Positions 8,332 to 16,672 of a stretch of 64,000 bases of DNA are shown in pieces. The notes under the pieces were generated by a model. That model saw only the letters and a list, made by a program, of their open reading frames with translations. It had not been told where the DNA came from and ran no database searches. Position numbers and translations under genes: made by a program. The DNA comes from Melaminivora sp034675505 (GTDB lineage Bacteria; Pseudomonadota; Gammaproteobacteria; Burkholderiales; Burkholderiaceae_C), in contig JAUCDD010000025.1 in NCBI GenBank assembly GCA_034675505.1, positions 310,001-374,000 of the forward strand, read 5' to 3'. The stretch's first letter is position 1; the number at the start of each line of letters is the position of its first letter.

Positions 8332-9813
8332 TTACTGAAACGCCACTTCGGCGAAGCTGCGCAGCTTGCGGCTGTGCAGCCGGTGCGTGCCGCCGGCGCG
8401 CAGGATGTCGATGGCGCGCATGCCGATGCGCAGGTGCTGGTCCACGCGCTCGCGGTAGAAGTGATTCGCCATGCCGGGCAGCTTGATCTCGCCGTGCAGC
8501 GGCTTGTCGGACACGCACAGCAGCGTGCCGTAGGGCACGCGGAAGCGAAAGCCGTTGGCGGCGATGGTTGCGCTTTCCATGTCCAGCGCCACGGCGCGGC
8601 TTTGGCTGAAGCGGCGCTGGGGCAGGTTGTCGGGCAGCAGCTCCCAGTTGCGGTTGTCGGTGCTGGCGACGGTGCCGGTGCGCATGATGCGCTTGAGCTG
8701 GTCGCCGGGCATCTGCGTCACCTCGGCCACGGCCTGCTGCAGGGCGACCTGGATCTCGGCCAGCGCGGGAATCGGCACCCACAGCGGCAGTTCTTCATCG
8801 AGCACATGGTCCTCGCGCACGTAGGCGTGGGCCAGCACATAGTCGCCCAGCTGCTGGCTGTTCCTCAGGCCGGCGCAGTGGCCCAGCATCATCCAGGCGT
8901 GCGGGCGCAGCACGGCGATGTGGTCGGTGATGGTCTTGGCATTGGCCGGGCCGACGCCGATGTTGACCATGGTGATGCCGCTGCTGCCTTCGCGCACCAG
9001 GTGGTAGGCGGGCATTTGCGGCAGGCGCGGCGGCGCCGCGCCCAGCTCGTCGCCCGGCGCGGGCGCCAGCCCGGTGCGCCGGGTGACCACGTTGCCGGGT
9101 TCGATGAAGGCGCTGTACTCGCTGTCCGGGTTGGCCATCTCGGCGCGCCCCAGGCGCACGAATTCGTCGATGTAGAACTGGTAGTTGGTGAACAGCACGA
9201 AGTTCTGGAACCACTCGGGCTGCGTGCCGGTGTAGTGGCGCAGGCGGTGTAGCGAATAGTCCACGCGCGGCGCGGTGAACAGCGCCAGCGGCTGTGCCTC
9301 GCCGGGGCGCGCGGTGTGCGCGCCGTTGGCGATGCCGTCGTCCATGGCCGACAGGTCGGGCAGGTCGAACACGTCGCGCATCAAGAGGCGCCGCTCGGCG
9401 CTCAGGGCGCCCTCAATGTGGTCGTGCTCGGCAAACGAGAAGTGGATGGGGATGGGCTGCTCGGACAGGCCGACCTCCAGCTCCACGCCGTGGCTGGCGC
9501 GCAGCAGCGTGAACTGCTCCAGGTAGTAGCGCGCGAACAGGTCGGGGCGGGTCAGCGTGGTCTCGTAGCGCCCGGGGCCCTCGACGAAGCCATAGGCCAG
9601 GTGCGTGGGCGCGCGCGCCACGGTGGCGATCTGCATGCGCACGTAGGGGTAGAAGGCGCGCACCGGGCTGGATGGCGCCTCGCCCGCCACGAAGCGCTGC
9701 ATGGCGCGCCGCAGGTGCTCGATCTGTTGCTGGTACAGCGCCTGCACCTGGGCCAGGGCGGCGGCCGGGTCGCTGTGCAGGCTGGGGGAGGGGAGGTCGG
9801 GGATATGCGCCAT
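8332..9813 (-). CDS. amn: AMP nucleosidase
   Basis: Cytoplasmic enzyme hydrolysing AMP to adenine and ribose 5-phosphate, regulating adenylate pools. The 493-residue protein has the Amn N-terminal domain (FYPYVRMQIATVARAPTHLA, GRYETTLTRPDLFARYYLEQ) and the C-terminal phosphorylase-like domain with ITMVNIGVGPANAKTITDHI, MMLGHCAGLRNSQQLGDYVL, AHAYVREDHVLD and VALDMESATIAANGFRFRVP. The length is close to that of the E. coli enzyme (484). The ATG ending at 9813 is the first plausible start; the longer open frame upstream is antisense to the neighbouring EAL gene and is not coding. It is convergent with the AAA gene across copy I of the palindromic element. Confidence 0.95.
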   Translation of the reverse strand: MAHIPDLPSPSLHSDPAAALAQVQALYQQQIEHLRRAMQRFVAGEAPSSPVRAFYPYVRMQIATVARAPTHLAYGFVEGPGRYETTLTRPDLFARYYLEQFTLLRASHGVELEVGLSEQPIPIHFSFAEHDHIEGALSAERRLLMRDVFDLPDLSAMDDGIANGAHTARPGEAQPLALFTAPRVDYSLHRLRHYTGTQPEWFQNFVLFTNYQFYIDEFVRLGRAEMANPDSEYSAFIEPGNVVTRRTGLAPAPGDELGAAPPRLPQMPAYHLVREGSSGITMVNIGVGPANAKTITDHIAVLRPHAWMMLGHCAGLRNSQQLGDYVLAHAYVREDHVLDEELPLWVPIPALAEIQVALQQAVAEVTQMPGDQLKRIMRTGTVASTDNRNWELLPDNLPQRRFSQSRAVALDMESATIAANGFRFRVPYGTLLCVSDKPLHGEIKLPGMANHFYRERVDQHLRIGMRAIDILRAGGTHRLHSRKLRSFAEVAFQ

Positions 9814-9848
9814 GGACGAGTATTGTCCACACGGCGTGTGACAGGCCC

Positions 9849-11942
9849 TCAGCCCGGCAGCGCGCGCATCCAGGCCTGCGCCTGGGCCGCCGGCATGGGG
9901 CGCGATATGCCAAAGCCCTGCGCCAGGTCGCAGCCCAGGCTGCGCAGCAGCTGCAGCTGCGCGTCGGTCTCCACGCCTTCGGCCACGGATTGCAGCTGCA
10001 GGCTGCGCGCCAGCTGCACGACGGCCGTGACGATGGCCACGTCGTCGCTGTCGGCGGGCGTGTCGAGCACGAAGGAGCGGTCCACCTTGATCTTGTTGAG
10101 CGGGTAGCGCTTGAGGTAGGACAGCGAGGAGTAGCCGGTGCCGAAGTCGTCCACCGTCACCGCCACGCCCAGTGCCTGCAGCGCCGCCAGCGTGTCGCGC
10201 GCCTGCTCGGGCTGGTGCATCAGCACCGACTCGGTGATCTCCACCTCCAGGTAGCGCCCGGCCAGGCCGCATTCGCGCAGCACCTCGGCGATGTCGTCCA
10301 CCACGTCGCGCTGGCGGAATTCGATGGCCGACAGGTTCACCGCCACCGGCACGCGCGGCAGGCCGGCGTCGTGCCAGGCGCGCACCTGGCGGCAGGCCTC
10401 GCGCAGCACCCAGCGGCCGATGGGCGTGATCAGCCCGCGCGATTCGGCCAGCTCGATGAACTCGCCCGGGCCGACCAGGCCCTGCACGGGGTGGCGCCAG
10501 CGCAGCAGTGCCTCCAGCCCGTGCAGCCGGCCGCTGGCCACCTCGACCTGCGGCTGGTAGTGCAGCTCGAAGGCCAGCTGCGGCTGGTGCACGGCTTCGC
10601 GCAGCCAGTGCTCCTGGCGCAGCAGCGCCGTGGGCTGGCCCTCCATGCCGCAGGTGTAGAACATGCGCGTGCCGCGCCCGCTGTCCTTGGCGCGCTGCAT
10701 CGCGGTGGAGGCGCGCTGCAGCAGCATGTCGGCCGTGCGCCCGTCGTCGGGGTACACGCTGATGCCCATCGAGGGCGATACCGAGATCGGCATGCCGGCG
10801 ATGGTGCAGGGCTGGCGCAGGCGCTGCAGCAGCGCGTCGGCCTCGCTGGCCGCCTGCGCGCGGTGCTGCAGGCCGGTCAGCAGCACGGCGAACTGGTCGC
10901 CGCCCACGCGTGCGGCAAAGGGCGCCTGGGGGCTGTCCTGGCGCAGGCGCCGCGCCACTTCGCACAGCAGCCGGTCGCCCGCCAGGTTGCCCAGCGAGGC
11001 GTTGACGGTCTTGAAGTGGTCCAGGTCCAGGAACAGCAGCGCCGCAGCGCCGTGCTGCTGGCCCGTCCGCTGCAGCACCCGCTCCAGGTGCTGCAGCAGG
11101 TGGCGCCGGTTGGGCAGCTGCGTGAGGGTGTCGTGCAGCGCCAGGAACTCCGCCTGCTGCTGGGCCTGCCGGCGCAGCGTGGTGTCGCGCACCACCACCA
11201 CGCGAAAGCCGCCGGCCTCCTGCGGCATGGTCTTGCCGATGACCTCCAGCGGCAGCGTGCGCCCGCTCTTGTGGCGCACGTTCACCTCGTACAGGTCCTC
11301 GCGTTCCTGGGCCATGTAGTCGGCCACCTTGGCGTGGTCCGAGGGCTGGATGAAGTCGATCATGTGCCGGCCGATGACGTCCTCGCGCGTATGGCCGATC
11401 AGGCGCAGCATGGCCTCATTGCAGTCGGTCACCAGGCCGTCGCAGTGAAACGCGATGCCTTCCTCGGTGGCGTCGCTGAACTTGCGCATGCGCTCGTCGC
11501 TGGCGCGCACGGCGAGTTCGGCCTGGGTGTGGTGCGAGACGTCCTGCCCGATGGCCAGGAACCCCAGCACCGCGCGGCGGCGCTGGCCGTTCGGCTCGGC
11601 CAGGTGCGGCACCAGGCGCACTTCCAGCGTGCGCGTGGCGCCGCTGGGCAACAGCTGCTCGCGCGTGTATTGCACCGGGGCGCCGGACAGCGCCTGGCGC
11701 ACATGCGGCTCGATCGCGTCCCACAGCCGCTCGCTGGCCAGCTCGCGCGCCGTGCAGCCGGTGATGCTGGCGCCAGTGTGCGACAGCACCTGCGCGTAGC
11801 GCTCGTTGGCGAATACGCACCGCAGCTCGCGCGCCTCGAAGTAGGCCAGCATCATGGGCACGGCCTCGATCAGCAGGCGCAGCAGCGGATCGTGCTCCGG
11901 CGCGGCGGTGCAGGGAGGTGCGGAAGAGGCCGGCGTGTTCAT
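9849..11942 (-). CDS. PAS-PAS-GGDEF-EAL cyclic-di-GMP signalling protein
   Basis: A 697-residue soluble signalling protein without obvious membrane segments. Two PAS-like domains occupy about residues 30-170 and 175-295 (ASDERMRKFSDATEEGIAFH opens the second). A GGDEF domain follows (LTQLPNRRHLLQHLERVL, FLDLDHFKTVNASLGNLAGD) whose active-site loop reads GGDQF rather than GGDEF, with one conserved acid replaced by Gln. The EAL domain has GLEALLRWRHP, VAVNLSAIEFRQ, ITESVLM, DDFGTGYSSLSYLKRYP and KVDRSF, so c-di-GMP phosphodiesterase activity is plausible. I infer a sensor-controlled phosphodiesterase with a weak or regulatory GGDEF domain. The start ending at 11942 is chosen because upstream codons overlap the divergent CDF gene region. 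Confidence 0.88.
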   Translation of the reverse strand: MNTPASSAPPCTAAPEHDPLLRLLIEAVPMMLAYFEARELRCVFANERYAQVLSHTGASITGCTARELASERLWDAIEPHVRQALSGAPVQYTREQLLPSGATRTLEVRLVPHLAEPNGQRRRAVLGFLAIGQDVSHHTQAELAVRASDERMRKFSDATEEGIAFHCDGLVTDCNEAMLRLIGHTREDVIGRHMIDFIQPSDHAKVADYMAQEREDLYEVNVRHKSGRTLPLEVIGKTMPQEAGGFRVVVVRDTTLRRQAQQQAEFLALHDTLTQLPNRRHLLQHLERVLQRTGQQHGAAALLFLDLDHFKTVNASLGNLAGDRLLCEVARRLRQDSPQAPFAARVGGDQFAVLLTGLQHRAQAASEADALLQRLRQPCTIAGMPISVSPSMGISVYPDDGRTADMLLQRASTAMQRAKDSGRGTRMFYTCGMEGQPTALLRQEHWLREAVHQPQLAFELHYQPQVEVASGRLHGLEALLRWRHPVQGLVGPGEFIELAESRGLITPIGRWVLREACRQVRAWHDAGLPRVPVAVNLSAIEFRQRDVVDDIAEVLRECGLAGRYLEVEITESVLMHQPEQARDTLAALQALGVAVTVDDFGTGYSSLSYLKRYPLNKIKVDRSFVLDTPADSDDVAIVTAVVQLARSLQLQSVAEGVETDAQLQLLRSLGCDLAQGFGISRPMPAAQAQAWMRALPG

Positions 11943-12036
11943 GGATGTGCTGCTTATAGCGCATGCGCTGCTGGGTGGCGAGCATGGCACAGGCGCGCCG
12001 CCATGGCACGCGCGCAGGCCCGGGATAATCCCTGCC

Positions 12037-12999
12037 ATGCCGCCACGCCGAACGCCCCGCCCGCACCTGCCCCTGTGGATGACGCCCGCCAACCTGCTGC
12101 GCGTGTCGATCGCCGTGGCGCTGCTGACGATCGCGCTGAAGATGGGCGCCTGGTGGGTCAGCGGCTCGGTGGGGCTGCTGTCGGATGCGCTGGAGTCCTT
12201 CGTCAACCTGGCCGGCGCGGTGTTCGCGCTGGCCATGGTCACGGTGGCGCGGCGCCCGGCCGACGACTGCCACCCCTACGGCCACCACAAGGCCGAGTAT
12301 TTCTCCTCCGGCTTCGAGGGCATCCTGATCCTGGGCGCGGCCGTGGCCATCGTGTGGGCGGCGGTGCTGCGCCTGCTGCAGCCCCAGCCCGTCGAGCAGC
12401 TGGGCTGGGGCGTGGCGCTGGCGCTGGCCAGTACCGCCTGCAACGCGCTGCTGGCCTTGGGCATGCTGCGCGCTGCGCGCGTCCACCAGTCGGCGGCCCT
12501 CGAGGGCGACGCGCGCCACCTGCTGACGGACGTGTGGACCTCCGTCGGCGTCGTGGCCGGCCTGCTGGCGGTGCGCGCCACGGGCTGGCTGTGGCTCGAC
12601 CCCGTGGTGGCCATTGCCGTGGCGCTGAACATCCTGCGCGAGGGCTGGCGGCTGCTGTGGGGCGCATCGCAGGGCCTGATGGACGAGGCCATGGCGCCCG
12701 AGCTGCTGGCGCGCGTGCAGGCCGTGCTGGATGCGCACGCCGCCGCCAGCGCCGGCGCGGTGCATTTCGACGCCCTGGCGTCGCGCCGCGCCGGCGCGCG
12801 CAACCACCTGGACCTGCACCTGCACCTGCCGCACGACTGGACGCTGGGCCAGGCGGCGCGCGAGCGCCGCGCCGTGGAGCAGGCGCTGGTGCACGCCGTG
12901 CCGGGCCTGCGCGCCACCATCGAGCTGCTGCCGCGCGACCACGCCACCGTATTCGAGACCCTGCAGGCGCGCAGGAGCCAGGAGGAGCCCGCCCCATGA
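12037..12999 (+). CDS. Cation diffusion facilitator family transporter
   Basis: Inner-membrane divalent metal exporter (Zn/Cd/Fe/Co/Mn type) driven by proton exchange. The 320-residue protein starts its first helix at NLLRVSIAVALLTIALKMGA and has the helix 2 metal-site motif LLSDALESFVNLAG (D and xxxD equivalents), CHPYGHHKAEYFSSG in the cytosolic loop, and the helix 5 motif HLLTDVWTSVGVVAGLL (H-xxx-D). The hydrophilic C-terminal domain carries DLHLHLPHDW. The specific metal cannot be read from these motifs. It is divergent from the PAS-GGDEF-EAL gene, and its stop TGA overlaps the dtd start in ATGA, indicating translational coupling with dtd. Confidence 0.9.
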   Translation: MPPRRTPRPHLPLWMTPANLLRVSIAVALLTIALKMGAWWVSGSVGLLSDALESFVNLAGAVFALAMVTVARRPADDCHPYGHHKAEYFSSGFEGILILGAAVAIVWAAVLRLLQPQPVEQLGWGVALALASTACNALLALGMLRAARVHQSAALEGDARHLLTDVWTSVGVVAGLLAVRATGWLWLDPVVAIAVALNILREGWRLLWGASQGLMDEAMAPELLARVQAVLDAHAAASAGAVHFDALASRRAGARNHLDLHLHLPHDWTLGQAARERRAVEQALVHAVPGLRATIELLPRDHATVFETLQARRSQEEPAP

Positions 13000-13463
13000 T
13001 CAGCGTGTTGCAGCGGGTCGGCCAGGCCCATGTGGAAGTCGAGGGCCGGGTGGTCGGGCGCATCGGGCAGGGCCTGCTGGTGCTGCTGTGCGCCGAGCAC
13101 GGCGATGGCGAGGCCGAGGCCGACCGGCTGCTGGCCAAGCTGCTGCGCCTGCGCGTGTTCAGCGACGCGGGCGGCAAGATGAACCTGAGCGTGCAGGACG
13201 TGGGTGGCGCCCTGCTGGTGGTCAGCCAGTTCACGCTGGCGGCCGACACGCGCAGCGGCAACCGCCCCGGCTTCAGCCAGGCGGCCGCGCCCGCCGAGGG
13301 GCGGCGCCTGTACGACTACTTCGTGCAACGCGCCCGCGCCCTGCACCCGTGCGTGGAGACGGGCGAGTTTGCCGCCGACATGCAGGTGCACCTTGTCAAC
13401 GACGGCCCGGTGACCATCCCCCTGCGCATCGAGCCGCCTGCGGCAGCGCAGAAAAAACCATAG
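12996..13463 (+). CDS. dtd: D-aminoacyl-tRNA deacylase
   Basis: Homodimeric cytoplasmic enzyme that removes D-amino acids (and glycine from tRNA-Ala) from mischarged tRNAs. The 155-residue product begins MISVLQRVGQAHVEVEG and has the family motifs VVSQFTLAAD and VHLVNDGPVTIPL, the latter holding the cross-subunit Gly-cisPro. Its usual length is about 145-150; the extra C-terminal tail EPPAAAQKKP is partly encoded by the palindromic element (copy H), which also supplies the TAG stop. It overlaps the CDF transporter by four bases. Confidence 0.95.
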   Translation: MISVLQRVGQAHVEVEGRVVGRIGQGLLVLLCAEHGDGEAEADRLLAKLLRLRVFSDAGGKMNLSVQDVGGALLVVSQFTLAADTRSGNRPGFSQAAAPAEGRRLYDYFVQRARALHPCVETGEFAADMQVHLVNDGPVTIPLRIEPPAAAQKKP

Positions 13464-13510
13464 CAACAAAACGCCTGCGGACGCCGGCAAGAGCTGGTTT
13501 TAACCCAAAA
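13451..13510 (+). repeat. Palindromic element, copy H (overlaps the dtd stop)
   Basis: Plus-strand reading: AAAAACCATAGCAACAAAA, CTGCGGACGCCGGCAAG, then GGTTTTAACCC. It matches copy E almost throughout. The first ATAG supplies the dtd stop codon, so the insertion seems to have replaced the original 3' end of dtd. Orientation is sense to dtd. Confidence 0.75.
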
Positions 13511-13518
13511 GCCGGCGT

Positions 13519-14271
13519 TTACTGCTTCCAGAAGAACAGCGCCGACATCACCAGCCCCGTGGCCACGATGCCCCAGCGCAGCACGGCCGGCGGCAGGCGC
13601 CGCGCCAGGCGCGCCCCGCCGTAGCCGCCGGCGGTGGCGGCGACCATCATGACCAGCGCCTGGTACCACAGCACCTTGCCGCCGGCGGCGTAGATGAGCA
13701 CGGCAATCGCCGTGAGCAGCGCCGAGACCAGGTTCTTCATGCCGTTCATGGCGTTGAGCTGCGTCTGCCCCAGCAGGCCGAACAGCGCCAGCAGCAAGAT
13801 GCCCAGCCCGCCGTTGAAGTAGCCGCCGTAGACGGCCACCGCCAGCATGCCCAGCCCGGCCTTGGCCGGCGAGGCGGCGCCGCCCTTGCGGCCCGAACCG
13901 GCCCACTGGCGCAGCTGCGGGCCGAAGGCAAACAGCGCCGTGGCCGCCAGCAGCAGCCAGGGCACGATCTGGTTGAACGCGGCGTCCGAGGTCACCAGCA
14001 GCAGTGCCGCGCCGGCCGCGCCGCCGACCAGCGACAGCGCGATGGTCGAGCGCAGCGACAGCCCGGGCGGTGCCTGCAGGTCCTCCCGGAAACCCCAGGC
14101 ACCGGCCGCATAGCCGGGCAGCAGCGCCACGGTGCCGGTGGCGTTGGCAACCACCGGCGGCACGCCGGTGAAGACCAGCGCCGGCAGCGTGAGAAAGCTG
14201 CCGCCGCCGGCGACGGCGTTCAGGGCGCCGGCAACGAAGGCGGCAGCGAGGAGCAGGGCAAGGTCGAGCAT
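13519..14271 (-). CDS. Sulfite exporter TauE/SafE (TSUP) family permease
   Basis: Inner-membrane permease of 250 residues with about eight hydrophobic segments. The first repeat has LNAVAGGGSFLTLPALVFTG and the second has YGGYFNGGLGILLLALFGLL, the two TSUP internal-repeat signatures. The family moves small sulfur-containing or carboxylic anions; the substrate here is unknown. I start at the ATG ending at 14271; a TTG six codons upstream would give 256 residues. It is convergent with dtd, with copy H of the palindromic element between them. Confidence 0.85.
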   Translation of the reverse strand: MLDLALLLAAAFVAGALNAVAGGGSFLTLPALVFTGVPPVVANATGTVALLPGYAAGAWGFREDLQAPPGLSLRSTIALSLVGGAAGAALLLVTSDAAFNQIVPWLLLAATALFAFGPQLRQWAGSGRKGGAASPAKAGLGMLAVAVYGGYFNGGLGILLLALFGLLGQTQLNAMNGMKNLVSALLTAIAVLIYAAGGKVLWYQALVMMVAATAGGYGGARLARRLPPAVLRWGIVATGLVMSALFFWKQ

Positions 14272-14431
14272 CGATGAGGCAGTGGGCAAAGGACGGGTGC
14301 CGCGATCTTAGGCAGTGCCGCCTGCGCCATTGCAACTGCCGGCGGTTGCAGTGCTTTGACGGCCCGGGGCGGCTGGGCTGGGCGCCGCAGGCTTTGCGCG
14401 CCACGCCCCGCCCCGCCCCGCCCAGCGCCCT

Positions 14432-14890
14432 TCAGCCGCCGTACGGGTCGGCAAAGCCCAGCTCGCCCAGGATGGCCGTCTCATAGGCCTCCATCTCGCG
14501 CGCCTCCTCGTCGCTGCCCTCGTGGTCCCAGCCCTGGGCGTGCAGCGTGCCATGCACCAGCAGGTGGGCGTAATGCTCCTGCAGGCTCTTGCCGAGCTCC
14601 AGCGCCTCGCGCTCGACCACCGGCGCACACAGCACCAGGTCGGCCAGCACCGTGGGCGCTTGCTGGTAGTCGAAGGTCAGCACGTTGGTGGCGTAGTCCT
14701 TGTGGCGGAACTCGCGGTTCAGCTGCCGGCCCTCGTCGGCGCCGACGATGCGCACCGTCACCTCCGCGTCCACGCTGAGCGCGTGGCGGATCCAGCGCGC
14801 CACCGCGTGGCGCGCCAGCACCGGGCGGTGCGCGCCGGCCTGCGCGTCGCGGGCAAATTGCAGGGAGAGGGTGAGTCGATTCAGCGCCAT
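14432..14890 (-). CDS. ybeY: Endoribonuclease YbeY (rRNA maturation)
   Basis: Zinc-dependent single-strand endoribonuclease involved in 16S rRNA 3' maturation and ribosome quality control. The 152-residue product has FRHKDYATNVLTFDY and the metal-binding H-x3-H-x5-H in HLLVHGTLHAQGWDH, followed by the acidic segment EEAREMEAYE. Length is normal for the family. It follows phoH on the same strand, a classical PhoH-YbeY arrangement, with one palindromic element (copy G) in the 77-base gap. Confidence 0.95.
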   Translation of the reverse strand: MALNRLTLSLQFARDAQAGAHRPVLARHAVARWIRHALSVDAEVTVRIVGADEGRQLNREFRHKDYATNVLTFDYQQAPTVLADLVLCAPVVEREALELGKSLQEHYAHLLVHGTLHAQGWDHEGSDEEAREMEAYETAILGELGFADPYGG

Positions 14891-14900
14891 GGCGGCCTAT

Positions 14901-14967
14901 TTTGGGTGTTTTTTGGCTCAAGCCGGTGTGGAATGGCGGCTTTCAGCTATCTGTTTGGTAGCTATGG
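14901..14967 (-). repeat. Palindromic element, copy G (intergenic, phoH-ybeY)
   Basis: Minus-strand reading starts directly at the phoH stop: ATAGCTACC, a hairpin AGCTA(9)TAGCT, then CACACCGGCTTGAGCC and an A-rich tail. The core ends GGCTTGA as in copy A, giving a stop in the frame that is open in the coding copies. It separates phoH and ybeY and could fold in their mRNA. Confidence 0.65.
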
Positions 14968-15924
14968 CTAGTCCGCCGGGCGCCGCGCCGCGCCGTTGCG
15001 CGCGTCGTAGGCATCGACGATGCGCGCCACCAGCGGGTGGCGCACCACGTCGGCGCTGGTGAAGCGCGAGAACGCGATGCCCTGCACGCGCCGCAGCACG
15101 CGCTCGGCGTCGATCAGCCCGCTCATGGCGCCCTTGGGCAGGTCGATCTGGCTGACGTCGCCCGTCACCACCGCGCGCGCGCCAAAGCCGATGCGCGTGA
15201 GGAACATCTTCATCTGCTCGGGCGTGGTGTTTTGCGCCTCGTCCAGGATGACGAAGGCGTTGTTCAGCGTCCGGCCGCGCATGAAGGCCAGCGGCGCGAT
15301 CTCCAGCTGGTTGCGCTCGAAGGCCTTTTGCACGCGCTCATAGCCCATCAGGTCGTACAGCGCGTCGTACAGCGGGCGCAGGTAGGGATCGACCTTTTGC
15401 GTGATGTCGCCGGGCAGGAAGCCCAGCCGCTCGCCCGCCTCGACGGCCGGGCGCGTGAGCACGATGCGCTGCACGTTGCTGCGCTCCAGCGCATCCACCG
15501 CGCAGGCCACGGCAAGATAGGTCTTGCCGGTGCCGGCCGGGCCGATGCCGAAGGTGATGTCGTGCGCGCTGATCTGCGCCAGGTACTGCGCCTGGCCGGC
15601 GGTGCGCGCGCGCAGGTCGGCGCGGCGCGTGACCAGGGGCGCCGGCGCGTCGGCACCGCCTTCCTGCAGCTCGGGGTCGCCGGCCAGCATCAGCTGGATC
15701 TGCTCGTCCCGGATGGGCCGCTCGGCCATCTCGTACAGCGCCTGCAGGAGCTCCAGCGCCTGCGCGGCCGCGGCCTTGGGGCCCTCGACCTTGAACTGCT
15801 CGTGGCGGTGTGCGACCTTGACCTGCAGCGCCGCCTCGATGGTGCGCAGGTGCGCATCCGCCGGGCCGCACAGGTGGGACAGGCGGGTGTTGTTGTGGGG
15901 GGTGAAGGTGTGGCGCAGGATCAC
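14968..15924 (-). CDS. phoH: PhoH family ATPase
   Basis: Cytoplasmic ATPase of the PhoH/YbeZ family (318 residues from the start used here), partner of YbeY in RNA metabolism. The N-terminal KH-like part runs from ILRHTFTPHNNTRLSHLCGP. The P-loop is ITFGIGPAGTGKTYLAVACA near residue 130, and the Walker B-like FVILDEAQNTTPEQ and VVTGDVSQIDLP follow. I prefer the GTG ending at 15924, which gives the usual N-terminus. An ATG ending at 15984 would add 20 residues and place the start two bases from the divergent ruvA start, over its ribosome-binding region. Confidence 0.9.
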   Translation of the reverse strand: MILRHTFTPHNNTRLSHLCGPADAHLRTIEAALQVKVAHRHEQFKVEGPKAAAAQALELLQALYEMAERPIRDEQIQLMLAGDPELQEGGADAPAPLVTRRADLRARTAGQAQYLAQISAHDITFGIGPAGTGKTYLAVACAVDALERSNVQRIVLTRPAVEAGERLGFLPGDITQKVDPYLRPLYDALYDLMGYERVQKAFERNQLEIAPLAFMRGRTLNNAFVILDEAQNTTPEQMKMFLTRIGFGARAVVTGDVSQIDLPKGAMSGLIDAERVLRRVQGIAFSRFTSADVVRHPLVARIVDAYDARNGAARRPAD

Positions 15925-15986
15925 GCTGATAATTTCTGGTTTCCGTACGAAGACGGCCCGGCCGGGCGCCGGGCTTGAGGACATCC

Positions 15987-16562
15987 ATGATAGGCAAACT
16001 CACCGGCACGCTGCTGGAGAAGAACCCACCCGAGGTGCTGCTGGACTGCCACGGCGTGGGCTACGAGGTGCAGGTGCCCATGAGCACCTTCTACAACCTG
16101 CCGGCCGTGGGCGCGCAGGTGGCGCTGCTCACCCAGTTCATCGTGCGCGAGGACGCGCAGCTGCTGTACGGCTTTGCCACCCAGGCCGAGCGCGCCGCGT
16201 TCCGCGAGCTGATCAAGGTCGCCGGCGTGGGGCCGCGCACGGCGCTGGCCGTGCTCTCGGGCATGGGCGTGCAGGAGCTGGCGCAGGCGGTATCGCTGCA
16301 GGAGGGCGCGCGGCTGCTGAAGGTGCCCGGCATCGGCAAGAAGACCGCCGAGCGGCTGCTGCTGGAATTGAAGGGCAAGCTGGGCGTGGACCTGCCCGGC
16401 GCGTCCGCCCACGCCGTGAGCGACGCGCAGGCCGACATCCTGCAGGCGCTGCTGGCCCTGGGCTACAACGACCGCGAGGCGGCAGCAGCGCTCAAGGCCC
16501 TGCCGCCGGACGTGGGGGTGAGCGAGGGGATACGGCTGGCGCTGAAGGCGCTGGCGAAGTAG
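15987..16562 (+). CDS. ruvA: Holliday junction branch migration protein RuvA
   Basis: Tetrameric DNA-binding subunit that loads RuvB on Holliday junctions. The 191-residue product begins MIGKLTGTLLEKNPPEVLLD, with domain II helix-hairpin-helix motifs FRELIKVAGVGPRTALAVLS and LLKVPGIGKKTAERLLLELK, and domain III (ADILQALLALGYNDREAAAA) that contacts RuvB. GAGGACA lies just before the ATG at 15987. Its partner ruvB is not adjacent but lies 14.6 kb downstream on the same strand, and ruvC is not in the window. Confidence 0.96.
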   Translation: MIGKLTGTLLEKNPPEVLLDCHGVGYEVQVPMSTFYNLPAVGAQVALLTQFIVREDAQLLYGFATQAERAAFRELIKVAGVGPRTALAVLSGMGVQELAQAVSLQEGARLLKVPGIGKKTAERLLLELKGKLGVDLPGASAHAVSDAQADILQALLALGYNDREAAAALKALPPDVGVSEGIRLALKALAK

Positions 16563-16672
16563 CTGCGCTGCCGGGGAGCTGGCGAGGCCGGCCGGGAGTG
16601 CGGCATGCGATCGCCGCTCCGCTACGATCGCCCACTGGACACAGGACGCGCTATTTTCCCAGGAGACATTCG

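Noticed and set aside
9672..13463. 1263-codon plus-strand open frame
   Set aside because: Mostly antisense of amn and the PAS-GGDEF-EAL gene; only the last 155 codons are a real gene (dtd).
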